The position numbers and the translations under genes are program-made. Under the pieces are notes generated by a model. That model was not told the origin of the DNA, did no database searches, and worked only from the letters and a program-made list of their open reading frames with translations. A DNA stretch of 64,000 nt from contig NC_085141.1 of NCBI RefSeq assembly GCF_024139115.2, positions 31,015,242-31,079,241 on the forward strand, read 5' to 3'. This stretch comes from Armigeres subalbatus. Taxonomy: Eukaryota; Arthropoda; Insecta; Diptera; Culicidae. Below, piece after piece: positions 32,114 to 42,123 of the stretch (positions are counted from its first letter, which is position 1; each line of letters opens with the position of its first letter).

Positions 32114-34119
32114 TGTAACCTGGGGTTTCATTTTTGTATTTGCTGGCTCCACCGCAAGTAACATTTCCCCTCCACTAAGCCCACTATACTTCTCACTGTT
32201 TTGAACCGGTAAGGGTTATCACCTTGCCAGTGAGAGATGTGAGTACCACTTTACACTTACACCACCAACGACAGGAATGGACTTACAGTGGTTTGAGTGC
32301 TAGAAAAAAAAAACAATTTAAAAAAAAAAACTTGCCGAACGTAAAAAGCTTGCCCACAGGGACCACTAGGTGGAAGGGTTGCCAGGCTGATTTGGAACCA
32401 TTATAGGGTTCGGGTTTTGTCGAGTTGGTCGTGCCCTAGTTAAAATAGCTCAGCTACAGTATCGAGCGATCTATTCTGTCCTGGACTCCACCAAGAGTCG
32501 AAGTGCGCGGCGGTTTTTTCTCCTAGAAAGTATTTGGACATAAAGTTATTCGTGAAAGCAAACCGATTAATTGTCTTTGGTTTATTGTTGTATTGTATCC
32601 TAGATTTTATAAAAGGCAATTGTAAATAGCTTAACAAAAGGCCACGTAGAGAAGACATAGTAATCGTGTGTAAACCATTCAAGAAAAAGGTAAATTGTTC
32701 TTTGAGTAGCCCATGTGTACGGAAGAGAATACCAGTGACGTCTAAAGGGTACTAATGTTAGGGGTAGGCCCAGAAAGCGGGCCTTTTTCTGTTCTTTTCG
32801 TTTTTCTTCGAATCGCAGAGCCGGAGCAAAGTGGTACGGTGGTAGAAGTGGCCAATTACCAGTGGTTCTCGAACTCGCTGGATTCCGGCAACAACGGGTG
32901 TGTAGAGCAGGAGTGGTTTTTTGTGAAGTGGCAGTTTTTCGCAGTCCGGGATTTTCCCGCATTCCCGAGGAAAACGTAACCGCCATCGCCCTTGAGTTCG
33001 GCCATTATCCGTCGCCTCGAAGACTCGCCGGCGGTATTCCATCGAGACGCCATCGCAATCGTTGCTCTCACCTGGATCGCATCCTCGCTGGTAGGGTTCA
33101 CTGCCAGCTGCTGCCGGCCATCGCAATCGTGGCTCGCACCGTGATCACAACCACGCCACCGACCTCGCCTGTAGTGTCCACTGCCAAGCTGCTATCGACC
33201 ATTGCCACCACGCCACAAAGCCACCAACGGAGCCCGGTGTCGACCATTGTTACCACGCCACAAAGCCACCAACAAAGCCTGTGTCGGCCATTGCCAACAC
33301 GCCACCAACCGGGCCCTGTAGCGGCCATTCGCGAGCTGCCATCGACCACTACCAGCGTCGGCTGATTCGCTTCTGCAAGCACGTCATCGTCCCTGCCCGG
33401 GAGAAGCCAAAGCTCTTGATCATCGTTAGTCGAAGACCACCATCGTAGCCATCACGGGTCTGCCAGCGCCGGCGATTAGTTCGTTGGATAGTCCCCCGCC
33501 CTGCTGGTAAACCAGAACACGCGGAGCAACAGTGTAGCAGGGCTTCTCAACAAACATCAGTGGGTCAGCAGAGAGACACTCCCCGTGCGTCACACATCAA
33601 TGCTTCGTGGTGTGAAGAACCAGTCGTCGGAACCTGCATCATCGTCGCCGAGAGTGAGATAATGTTAAATCGCAAGTACCCTACCCCATGACGTCACTAA
33701 ATCATTCATAAATATATAAGCATGCTAAGATGAAGTTTAGAGTAGGGTAAAAGACCCAATAGTGGAGGAACTAAGCGTGTTACACCAATGTTTCTTCGCT
33801 TACACCACATCTATATTTCATGTCGCTTACCTTAAGTATTTATTTTTGTTGCTTTTCACCTCGTTTACGGACTCAAAAGGGAGTCTCCAATCCTCGCTTG
33901 TTGGGGTCGAGAGAGAGATTGCTTGATAAGCTTTTGAGCGCTTTGGGTGCGACACAGTTTGCCGAGCTTCCCACCATAGCACGCCGTGTGTCACGGTACA
34001 CACGTGCGTGTAAAACTCCTGCTGTTGGTGAGTTCCGTTATGGGTGTGTAGTGTAAAGGTAGGTAAACGACCCTGTATTTGTCTCCCCATCCTAGCTTCG
34101 GGGTAGCTAGCGGGTAACA
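32114..34119. mobile_element. 2.0-kb LTR-like insertion (probable solo LTR)
   Basis: Begins TGTAACC and ends GGTAACA, flanked by GAAG at 32110-32113 and 34120-34123, inside one satellite unit. No direct terminal repeats or coding frames were found, so a solo LTR is the best reading. An internal 45-bp-step repeat (ACGCCACAAAGCCACCAAC at about 33208 and 33253) is present. The 2-kb length is large for an LTR; orientation and family are unknown. Confidence 0.55.
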
Positions 34120-34227
34120 GAAGAAGTTTGAATACTCACTAGCGCCACCTAATGCGAAAATTCAGAATTATTTCGATCATTTTTTGAACCGCCAAGATGC
34201 TCTAAACAACTTTGCTGAAAACTCCAT

Positions 34228-35113
34228 ATAGGTTTTTTTTTTGTTCGGGATGAACCACTGCGTCCATTTCATTGAACTTTTGTAGTATACCCGTGTCATT
34301 TGTTCAGTGCATGTCTTTCTGCTCCATTTCTATTGAGAAGAAATGAAGTAGTCATTTTTTATTCATATATTTCTCAAGCTTAATGTAAGGCCTCTTTAGA
34401 TTAAGGTACCGCTATTTATACACTTCGAAAAATGGCTTATACCCACTCTCAAAGGCGCGCCCCTCAATCAGTTTCGGCTCAACAATAAGTGGGATAATAC
34501 TGATTTTGACCATGCATCGGTACTGAAGTTCAAACATATTTTTGCTTCTTCTTATGAGTTCCGAATTCGTTTTTGTATAGAGATCTGATTTCATTGCGTT
34601 TGGCATTTCCGAATCTCACCTTTACACAGAGCTCTAATCAGTCCGCTTCTTTCCTAATTAATCAGCGCTTGAAGATTCATGTCGTCGGCTTTGGAAACCA
34701 GCCTAAGGTTGAGTTACGTTTTTACAATTTACTCCATTTACTCCATCCAAAAGGAGCAAAAAATGGGTCATCTAAAAGCAAATTATAGCCGTTCCATACT
34801 CTTCCGACCATCACTCATAAGTATCAACAAGAATAGTAAGAACTAGAGCACAGTGTGGTAGATCTTACTCCGTAATGCAACACGAAGAGTGTCTACCCAG
34901 CATTACAGGCTCCGTTAACTGCCTGGCTAATTGTTTCACCCCCAGGCCATTCATCCCCTCAGCACGGGTCGCCTGACACCTTGGGATTCGGGGTTAGGGA
35001 CGTCATATTGTCAGCTTCAGTGTTGTACCGAGCCTGGCGATATGACCGGATTTACACCGTCACGCACTACTTCAGAGTATCCATATCCCAGCGTAACGGG
35101 ACAATATAGGGAC
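34228..35113 (-). mobile_element. non-LTR-like retroposon fragment with poly(A)
   Basis: The left edge has T10 on the plus strand (poly(A) on the minus), and ATATAG appears at both edges. No RT motif is visible, so it is a 5'-region or truncated copy. The assignment rests on the tail and the sharp interruption of the satellite. Confidence 0.5.
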
Positions 35114-35449
35114 CTGTATCTTGAGATACAGATTGATGTTTTATGCAGAAGAAGTTTGGATGCTCACTAGCGCAACCTCATGCAAAAATTCAGAATTATT
35201 TGGATCAGTTGTTGAACCGCCAAGATACTCTGAACAACTTTGCTAAAGACTCCATATAGCTAACTAGTCAGGTTCTTGAGATACAGATTGATGTTTTATG
35301 TAGAAGAAGTTTGGATGCTCACTAGCGCCACCTCGTACAAAAATTCAGAATTATTTGGATCAGTTCTTGACCCGCCAAGGTACTCTGAACAACTTTGCAG
35401 AAGACTCCATGTAGCTATCTAGTCAGGCTTTTGAGGTATAGAGTGATGT

Positions 35450-35695
35450 TGTTTGGACGTTCACTACTCATTACTTGATTTTTGTATGAAAAAGTTCTGT
35501 TTTCTATGGACGCCTACGCCACCTAGTGAATCAGTTCCGATTTAAATTGTTCACCATATGAAAGATATTAGTTCATAGAACAATATTGACGAAGACATGT
35601 ATAGCTTTTGAGCTAAAACTTGCTAACAGATATAAAAAATGTAACTGATCTATAAATAGATCACTGGGCGTTAACGGGTAAACGCAAAGCGCATC
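35450..35695. other. Ork1: unassigned intron segment
   Basis: Non-coding DNA, perhaps decayed satellite at its start (CACCTAGTGAATC-like phrases). Confidence 0.4.
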
Positions 35696-36233
35696 TTAGG
35701 GCCGATGCCCACGTAGCGTCTAGGGTGGTCTAACCGGTAGTACCGAAACCGGTAAAACCGGTATTACCGACCAATTTTGGATACCGAAAATACCGGTTTT
35801 AGAGACGGAAAATACCGGTATTTTCGGTATTTCAAATTTTGCTGTCAGTATAAAAAATCTCAAATAGTTTTCACCTACATATATCAGCTAAAATGCCTAT
35901 AAATGAAATATGCGATAACATATCTGTCCTATATAAATAGGAAATCCAACATATATGTGATAAATATTCGGTTACAAGCAGTAAAGACTCATATTGCAAA
36001 AAATACAGCAATTGAACGCGCGCATGAATAAACCTTTGCACAAGTAACCATCAATGGCGACTTTCACCTACAGCAAAATTCGATCATCATAGTCATTAAT
36101 CATACGTGTTGATGCTTCATTCTCTTAGCCATCTGTCAAACTGTCAATGACTTTTTTTTCGAAGAACATTGTTGACATCGTCGAGAATTTTCTCGCAATA
36201 TATGAAATTGTGCAAAAGGTACGTCCCATAGTA

Positions 36234-36286
36234 TTTATTAAGCTTTATTAAAGTGATTTTTCTTATTACTTGAGTTCATCACTGAG
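36234..36286 (-). mobile_element. 53-bp retroposed insert, copy 2
   Basis: Minus strand: CTCAGTGATGAACTC, then AAATCACTTTAATAAAGC, then an A-rich end. Flanked by CCATAGTA at 36226-36233 and 36287-36294. It begins within a few bases of the same point as copy 1 at 12816-12877. Confidence 0.7.
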
Positions 36287-36665
36287 CCATAGTAGTTCTT
36301 CTATGGACATCACCTGTGAAAAACTATTTGCTGCAAAAATATGTCCGTTCTGAATTCGAAAAAGAATTTGGAATAGCATGTTGTTTATACTCAAACGGAT
36401 CTATGAGTTCAAGCTTCAATTCGAATTAAACTTCATTGATGATTTTTTGGCGGTTGGAGAAATAATTTAAGCCCTCAAACCTGTTCAAGCTGCTGTGGAA
36501 CTACTCTGTCGTGAGTTCTGCACGATCTTTTTGCTTTTTCGAATAATTCTGCCGTAAAGCAATTAATCAGAAACGATTTTCTTTAAGACATTCATAGCTA
36601 ATTTGATTGATCTTGAAGCGTCAATCAGCAAGCTTTTTCAACAAGTAGTTGGTAACATCAACAAT

Positions 36666-37363
36666 GACTGGCCAAGATTACTGTGGGGAGAAAAAAATGT
36701 TGTCGAATTCCAAGGGGCACCCCCCAGAATTGTGTCTTTGGGTGAGAAAATCAATCTCTGAAAATTTCAGCTCAATCGCTTGTTGCATAAGCTGGCGCAT
36801 TTGATTTGAAGTTTGTATGGGGATTTCAGCCAAAATGTATAGGAAAATACACCTCCGTCACTCATTCGATCTGGAAATTGGTTCTGATTGCTCGATTGAC
36901 CTCAGAATTGCAAAAACGGCAGTTGTTATGTTACAGAACAATTTCACAGAACATTGCAAGATGATCAAATGAACTTTTATATAATTTTCGGCTGATTTAT
37001 TAGGAGCTGATTTGTGTATTTTTGGGTTTTTTGATCGAATCGCATCAGCCGAAACCTATATAAAAGTTCATTTAATTATCATACAATGTTCTGTGAAATT
37101 GTTCTGTAGCATACCAACTGCCGTTTTTTGCATTTCTGAGGTCAATTGAGCAATCAGAACCAATTTCCAGTTCAAATGAGTGACGGAGGTGTATTTTCCT
37201 ATACATTTTGGCTGAAATCCCCATACAAACTTCAAATCAAATGCGCCAGCTTATGCAACAAGCGATTGAGCTGAAATTTTCAGAGATTGATTTTCTCACC
37301 CAAAGACACAATCCTGGGGGGTGCCCCGTGGAATTCGTCAACTTTTTGTTTCCTGGGCCAGTC
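36666..37363. mobile_element. long-TIR foldback element, copy 2 (uninterrupted)
   Basis: About 698 bp, with ends GACTGGCCAAG and CTGGGCCAGTC and arms of about 290 bp. It provides the empty sites for both insertions in copy 1. The left TA is changed, the right TA (37364-37365) kept. Confidence 0.85.
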
Positions 37364-37895
37364 TAATCAACATCCAATGCGGATAGGGAGAGGAGTCGCT
37401 CAGTATGTTAAGTCTACTTAAGTTTCGCTTAGCCCAGCTCAACAAACAATGATTTTAACATTGGAAGTTTGTCAAAAAATATAGTTTTTCATCCAAAAGT
37501 CCAAACCAAAAGTTTTTCATTTAATATCTGAAATATTCACAAAAAACCGGTATTTAACCGGTATTACCGGTATTGAATCCACCAAATACCGAATATCGGT
37601 ATTTGACAAAAATGGCCAATACCGACCACCCTAGTAGCGTCTTTTCAACTCAGCGTTAAAAAGACGTAGGTGTACATCGAGAAAAACCAATAACGCAGCG
37701 TCGGTCGCAACGCCGATGTATATCTGCGTTATTTGACCATCTTAGCCTAAGATCCTATATTCATAAAAAAATAAACGAAAAAACAGGTTGCGATTCTTGG
37801 ACTTAGGACTTGACTTGACCATGCCTTTAAGATACATAATATGTCCAAATTTTCCACATCAACTATTTTGGATGAATAATCGGCGTTGCATACCA

Positions 37896-38339
37896 GACGA
37901 GCTCGGTGGTCTAGTGGCTACCGCTTCTGCCTTATGAGCAGGAGGTCGTGGATTAAATTTCAGGCTCGTCCCTTTCCTACTTTGTATTTCTATCATAGTT
38001 CTTTCTGTGTTTCACGTTCTACCAACACAATTCCTACTGTTATAACCTTCCACACTAACAAAACCTCCCGTGGCACCTATGAGAGGTCGTAGAGTTCTCT
38101 GCATCTTTCTTAAGTAGGTGTCCGACTAACCATCCTTCCCCTTCCCCAGCATTCGCAAGGACGTGGCCAGGACAAATCTGGACTATTGGAGAGAGTGCAT
38201 TGCTTCCATCTAAGAGATAGTGATTAGTCCCAAATCAATATCTGTGGTAACGGATGAAAGTGATGCTACTCTCACACAATATTCCAGGCTTGTACCACCT
38301 ACGAATTTGTGCGAATTGCTCAATGCTAATGCTAATGCT
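37896..38339 (+). mobile_element. tRNA-derived SINE with 21-bp TSD
   Basis: The 5' end folds as a tRNA: acceptor GACGAGC with GCTCGTC, A box TGGTCTAGTGG, anticodon stem CTGC/GCAG with loop CTTATGA (anticodon TAT, isoleucine-like). The B box is degraded. The body runs 370 bp and ends in ATGCTA repeats. The identical 21-bp sequence AATAATCGG...GCATACCA flanks it at 37875-37895 and 38340-38360. The perfect duplication argues for a fairly recent insertion. Not a tRNA gene. Confidence 0.9.
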
Positions 38340-38360
38340 AATAATCGGCGTTGCATACCA

Positions 38361-38698
38361 TTCCTTGGCAAAATCTTCTCATCAAACCGACACAGAAATC
38401 AAATCTACCTCGAACAAGAATCATCAAAAAAATTCAGGAAGTATCTGTCCGGTCACGGAATATTAGCCTCGACAGTGGCAACCTTCCCACTGAAGGACTG
38501 CCTGAAATAAGCCACAAGTTGGCTCAGCAGGGGATGTAGACTGTATCTCAGCCCCTCCACTGAAGGGCCTCCTAATGCGTGCGATAGCGACTGAAGAACA
38601 TTATTTTTAACTCTTAGAGCCTTAAAAAAGGCTGTTTGCTTCGGCTAAGTGCAAAACGTAAGAAAACGATCTTTTCAAATAACCGCGAATTTCTAGCA
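38361..38698. other. Ork1: unassigned intron segment
   Basis: Mixed-composition DNA with short chance frames only. Confidence 0.4.
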
Positions 38699-38708
38699 CT
38701 TTTCTTTT

Positions 38709-39011
38709 CTTCTTCTTCTTCTTCTTCTTCTTCTTATTGGCATTACATCCCCACACTGGGACAGAGCCGCCTCGCAGCTTAGTGTTCATTAAGCACTTCC
38801 ACAGTTATTAACTGCGAGGTTTCTAAGCCAGGTTACCATTTTTGCATTCGTATATCATGAGGCTAACACGATGATACTTTTATGCCCAGGGAAGTCGAGA
38901 CAATTTCCAATCCGAAAATTGCCTAGACCGGCACCGGGAATCGAACCCAGCCACCCTCAGCATGGTCTTGCTTTGTAGCCGCGCGTCTTACCGCACGGCT
39001 AAGGAGGGCCC
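38709..39011 (-). mobile_element. Feilai-type tRNA-derived SINE, copy 1
   Basis: Minus strand: A box region TTAGCCGTGCGGTAAGACG, B box GGGTTCGATTCC, body, and tail AATGCCAATAAG followed by AAG repeats. Flanked by CTTTTCTTTT at 38699-38708 and 39012-39021. I recognise this as the Feilai family of Aedes aegypti; the name is from memory. Confidence 0.88.
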
Positions 39012-39021
39012 CTTTTCTTTT

Positions 39022-39758
39022 ATACCTACTTAATTTTGAATCTTCTCTGCTTTCCAATTGGCTATCTCTTGGCCAATCAGCTAGTGTCTTGTATCCCGCT
39101 TCTTTGTCAGCCAAAGCGTCATCATCATCAACGCGTTCGAGAAGGGCTTCTTCTTTTTTACGCTTGTTGCTCGCTGCTGGCGTCTATTTCCTAACGAGAC
39201 TTTTCGCTTGATACAGGCCAATAAGCCGGGCAAGCGAGCTTAGAATTGCAGTTCAGGTGGGAAGTACGTGTTCTTTTCTGAGACAACATTGTTAGTAGTA
39301 GAAGGAAGAAAACACCCGGAAACAATGTTTATCTACATATTTTTTTTTATCAATGCCAAAAATCCAACATTTGATGAAAAATCGATTGATAGTTTATTAA
39401 TGTTTGAGCTGTTATCGGTGTTTTTTTATCCAAATAAGATTATGTGAGAGATTTGGACATCTTATGAATCTTTAAAGGCATGGTCAAGCGAAGTCCTTCG
39501 TCCACTTCGCGGTTAAATCAGAAAAATTATCCACTGTTAGTTTTGACGCTATTTATGAAAATCACGCATAAAATTTTATCTCTAGAATATGGGATTGGCA
39601 CCCAAGCACAATTTCTATCCCGAAGGGTTGTCACGCAAGCTAATTAAATTTTTAAAACGATTCTACTGCGAAAAACTCTTTACTAGATCTTGAAAACTTG
39701 AGATCGTAGAAAACTTAATCAATGAACCGTCCACTTTGAACGTACAGGGGCACACTAG
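39022..39758. other. Ork1: unassigned intron segment
   Basis: No supported feature. Confidence 0.4.
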
Positions 39759-39759
39759 A

Positions 39760-42123
39760 AGTTAACTTGCTGAAAGCAGTGTGGCGAAAGGCATCTAAGG
39801 TTCGATTTCTCAAATTTAAGCACCTTAATAAAAAAAAAAAAATTGGTAGGCGTACCACTGTGGTCGGATATCATGAAATCATGGCATTAATAAATAACTT
39901 CTTAGGGTTGCCTCATAGAAGTTTGGTGTCTTCCACAAAGTTGTTGCTTGATAAGAAGGCCTTCATATGGTGATAAAAATTTAGTTCGGAACTCTACCGC
40001 TAGGGCGGCGCTTCAGCTAACTTTTTATATGAGCATGACAGGTTGATGGTGTCTTCTGCAAAGTTTGAGAATTTAGTATTATGAGCAACTCTTGCGAAGG
40101 AACCATCTTTGGAAAGGCTTTTGATTCTGAGATACAATGCCTTTTTTGTTAAAAATGTGCTTTTATTCCCAAATTTTGAATTTTTTTGGTTTAGTTTTGT
40201 ATAATATTAATTTTCGCATAAACTTTCTGTATCCCAGAGAGTAATATATGGTAGGGTCTGACCCGATTTAATCGACAAACAACATAAAAAATGTCTTAAT
40301 TATTGTAAAATATTTAAAATATATAGAAAAATCGGTTTATTTTCCCACTCCCTCCACATCCCACCGAGATTTTATCTCGGATAGAATCTTTGGGTTGTGA
40401 AGAATTAAATGGAGGGGAATTTGGTTGCAGAAACTTGCCGTAACTCTCAAACGACCTATTTTTATTTGTTCAACTTAATGATTTTGGGCTCAATTTAACA
40501 TACGCCACAAATTTCTTGGATGCAGTCCTACCCAAGATTTTTGTATGGACAAGTTATCCGACTTGTCAATATCCCCAACTCAGCCATCTTGGATTTTTGT
40601 ATGGAATTTGTGCTCGTTTGTTTACGTTTTGCACTAAAAATGTATGTTTCCCCCCTGCGCTGGTTATTCCCATCTACTGACGAAGTCGGATAACCTGTAC
40701 ATAAAAAATCTTGGTCCTACCATTACTACCATTTATAGTACCATGCAATAGAAATTTTCTGCTGATACTATATTTTTCTTCAATAATAGTTGTAAACATT
40801 TTAATATTTATTTAACGTTGGCATACGAACTGTTTATGCAGAACATAATATAAATACAAAATGTTTTGTACATTAATCATCGAAGAACGTACTTATCTTT
40901 CTTCCTAACTAGGAGCTGTTCCATAACTTCCGGTGATGTTTCATGAGAACCCATTTTCAACGATTTAGATCTTAAAGATGAAAATATAATATCGCCGAAT
41001 ATACTGACACCCAATGGTATTTCTGACGAATCTTATCAAATACACATTTTATAATTTTTATGATTGGCACACTCCTCGAATTAGACATAGATTTACGGAC
41101 AACGTTATTTAGTTTACGTTTTGATATGATCTAGTCAGAGCTTGTTAAGAATATGGATAAAATCAAACCATCTTGTTCCGAAATCCGTCCAGAGTGTACT
41201 AACTTTAACTTCAAGGGAACCAAATCTGTAGCGTCATTTAGTAATTTCTAAGCTCAATTCCAGACCAATTTATTTTGAAATAATACTGCAAAATAACCGA
41301 AACGAAGCCCAGAAAGCTTATGTGCTCATTACAATATGAATTTTACGGCCTACTTTGATTGAAGGGTGACAAGGTTTCCGTCAAACACATGATAAACTAA
41401 ATAAATATTAAGGCACTGTGGAAGATTTACGGCAAATTTCTGCAACAGAATTCGCGTCCGTTACATTCTTTATAACCCAAAGATTCTATCCGAGAGGGAG
41501 GGAGTAGGAAAATAAATCGATTTTTCATCATATTTTTGAATATTTTCCAAAAATTAAGGCGTTCTGCAAGTTATTTCATGGTCCAATCGGCACAGACACT
41601 ACTATACATTACTCTCCGAGATGCAGAAAAATTATGTGAAAATAAATATTTCACATAGATACAAAATTAAACTAAAAATAATCAAATTTTGGATATAAAC
41701 TCACATTTTTTACACAAAATGCATTGTATCTCAGAATCAAAAGCCTTTTCAAAGATAGTTCCTTCTCAAGAGTTCCTCAAAATACTGAATTCTTGATTTT
41801 TGCTGAAGACACCATCATCCTGTCATGCTCATATAAAAAGTTAGCTGAAGCGCCGCCCTAGCGGTAGAGTTCCGAACTAGATTTTTATCACCATGTGAAG
41901 GCCTACTTATCATGCAACAACTTTGTGGAAGACACCAAACTTCTATGAGGCAACCCTAAGGAGTTATTTATTAATGCCATGATTTCATGATATCCGACCA
42001 CAGTGCGTACTAGCGAACACCATCCATCATAACCGGTACCATATAGTTTTTCATGAAAAGTTCCTAATTTTGAGAAAACCCGCGTTAGATGTCTTTCGCC
42101 ATATAAATTTCTGGAGGTTAACT
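39760..42123. mobile_element. 2.4-kb element with about 690-bp inverted repeats
   Basis: Ends AGTTAAC and GTTAACT. The left arm (39760-about 40445) and right arm (about 41430-42123) are complementary, for example CGCTAGGGCGGCGCTTCAGC on the left against GCTGAAGCGCCGCCCTAGCG on the right. The centre is about 1 kb of AT-rich DNA with no transposase and carries another MITE (40532-40714). The tips match the small element at 21059-21265. Confidence 0.85.
40532..40714. mobile_element. MITE nested in the 2.4-kb element
   Basis: Ends CCCAAGATTTTTGTATGG and AAAAAATCTTGG, with GTTATCCGACTT and AAGTCGGATAAC as inner arms. TA or CCTAC occurs at both borders, so the duplication length is unresolved. Confidence 0.7.

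Larger units (their letters stand above)
31447..35440. repeat. 155-bp satellite array, interrupted twice
   Basis: The phrase CAGATTGATG starts at 31471, 31626, 31781, 31936, 32091, 35129 and 35284: a constant 155-bp step within each block. Units also share CACTAGCGCCACCT and CAACTTTGCTGAA. The array is split by a 2-kb LTR-like insertion (32114-34119) and a poly(A) retroposon (about 34228-35113), with part of one unit between them. Confidence 0.92.
35721..37633. mobile_element. hAT-like non-autonomous element, 1.9 kb
   Basis: Perfect 10-bp ends TAGGGTGGTC and GACCACCCTA, flanked by the 8-mer GTAGCGTC (35713-35720, 37634-37641). Subterminal regions are full of ACCGGTATT-type motifs in both orientations (about 35734-35830, 37545-37625), as in transposase-binding ends of hAT elements. 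No transposase remains. It hosts the foldback copy at 36666-37363 and the 53-bp insert at 36234-36286. Confidence 0.85.
35699..37741. mobile_element. TTA MITE, copy 2, split by a hAT-like insertion
   Basis: Left end GGGCCGATGCCCACGTAGCG after TTA (35696-35698). The interior resumes at 37634 with GTAGCGTCTTTTCAAC. The right end is decayed. Matches the 172-bp copy at 19003-19174. Confidence 0.7.

Noticed and set aside
37896..37970. A tRNA gene with anticodon TAT
   Set aside because: The B box is degraded and the sequence is the head of a 444-bp SINE with a 21-bp TSD and ATGCTA tail.
38920..39011. A second tRNA-like gene on the minus strand
   Set aside because: It is the tRNA-derived head of a Feilai-type SINE, with a further copy at 58262-58503.
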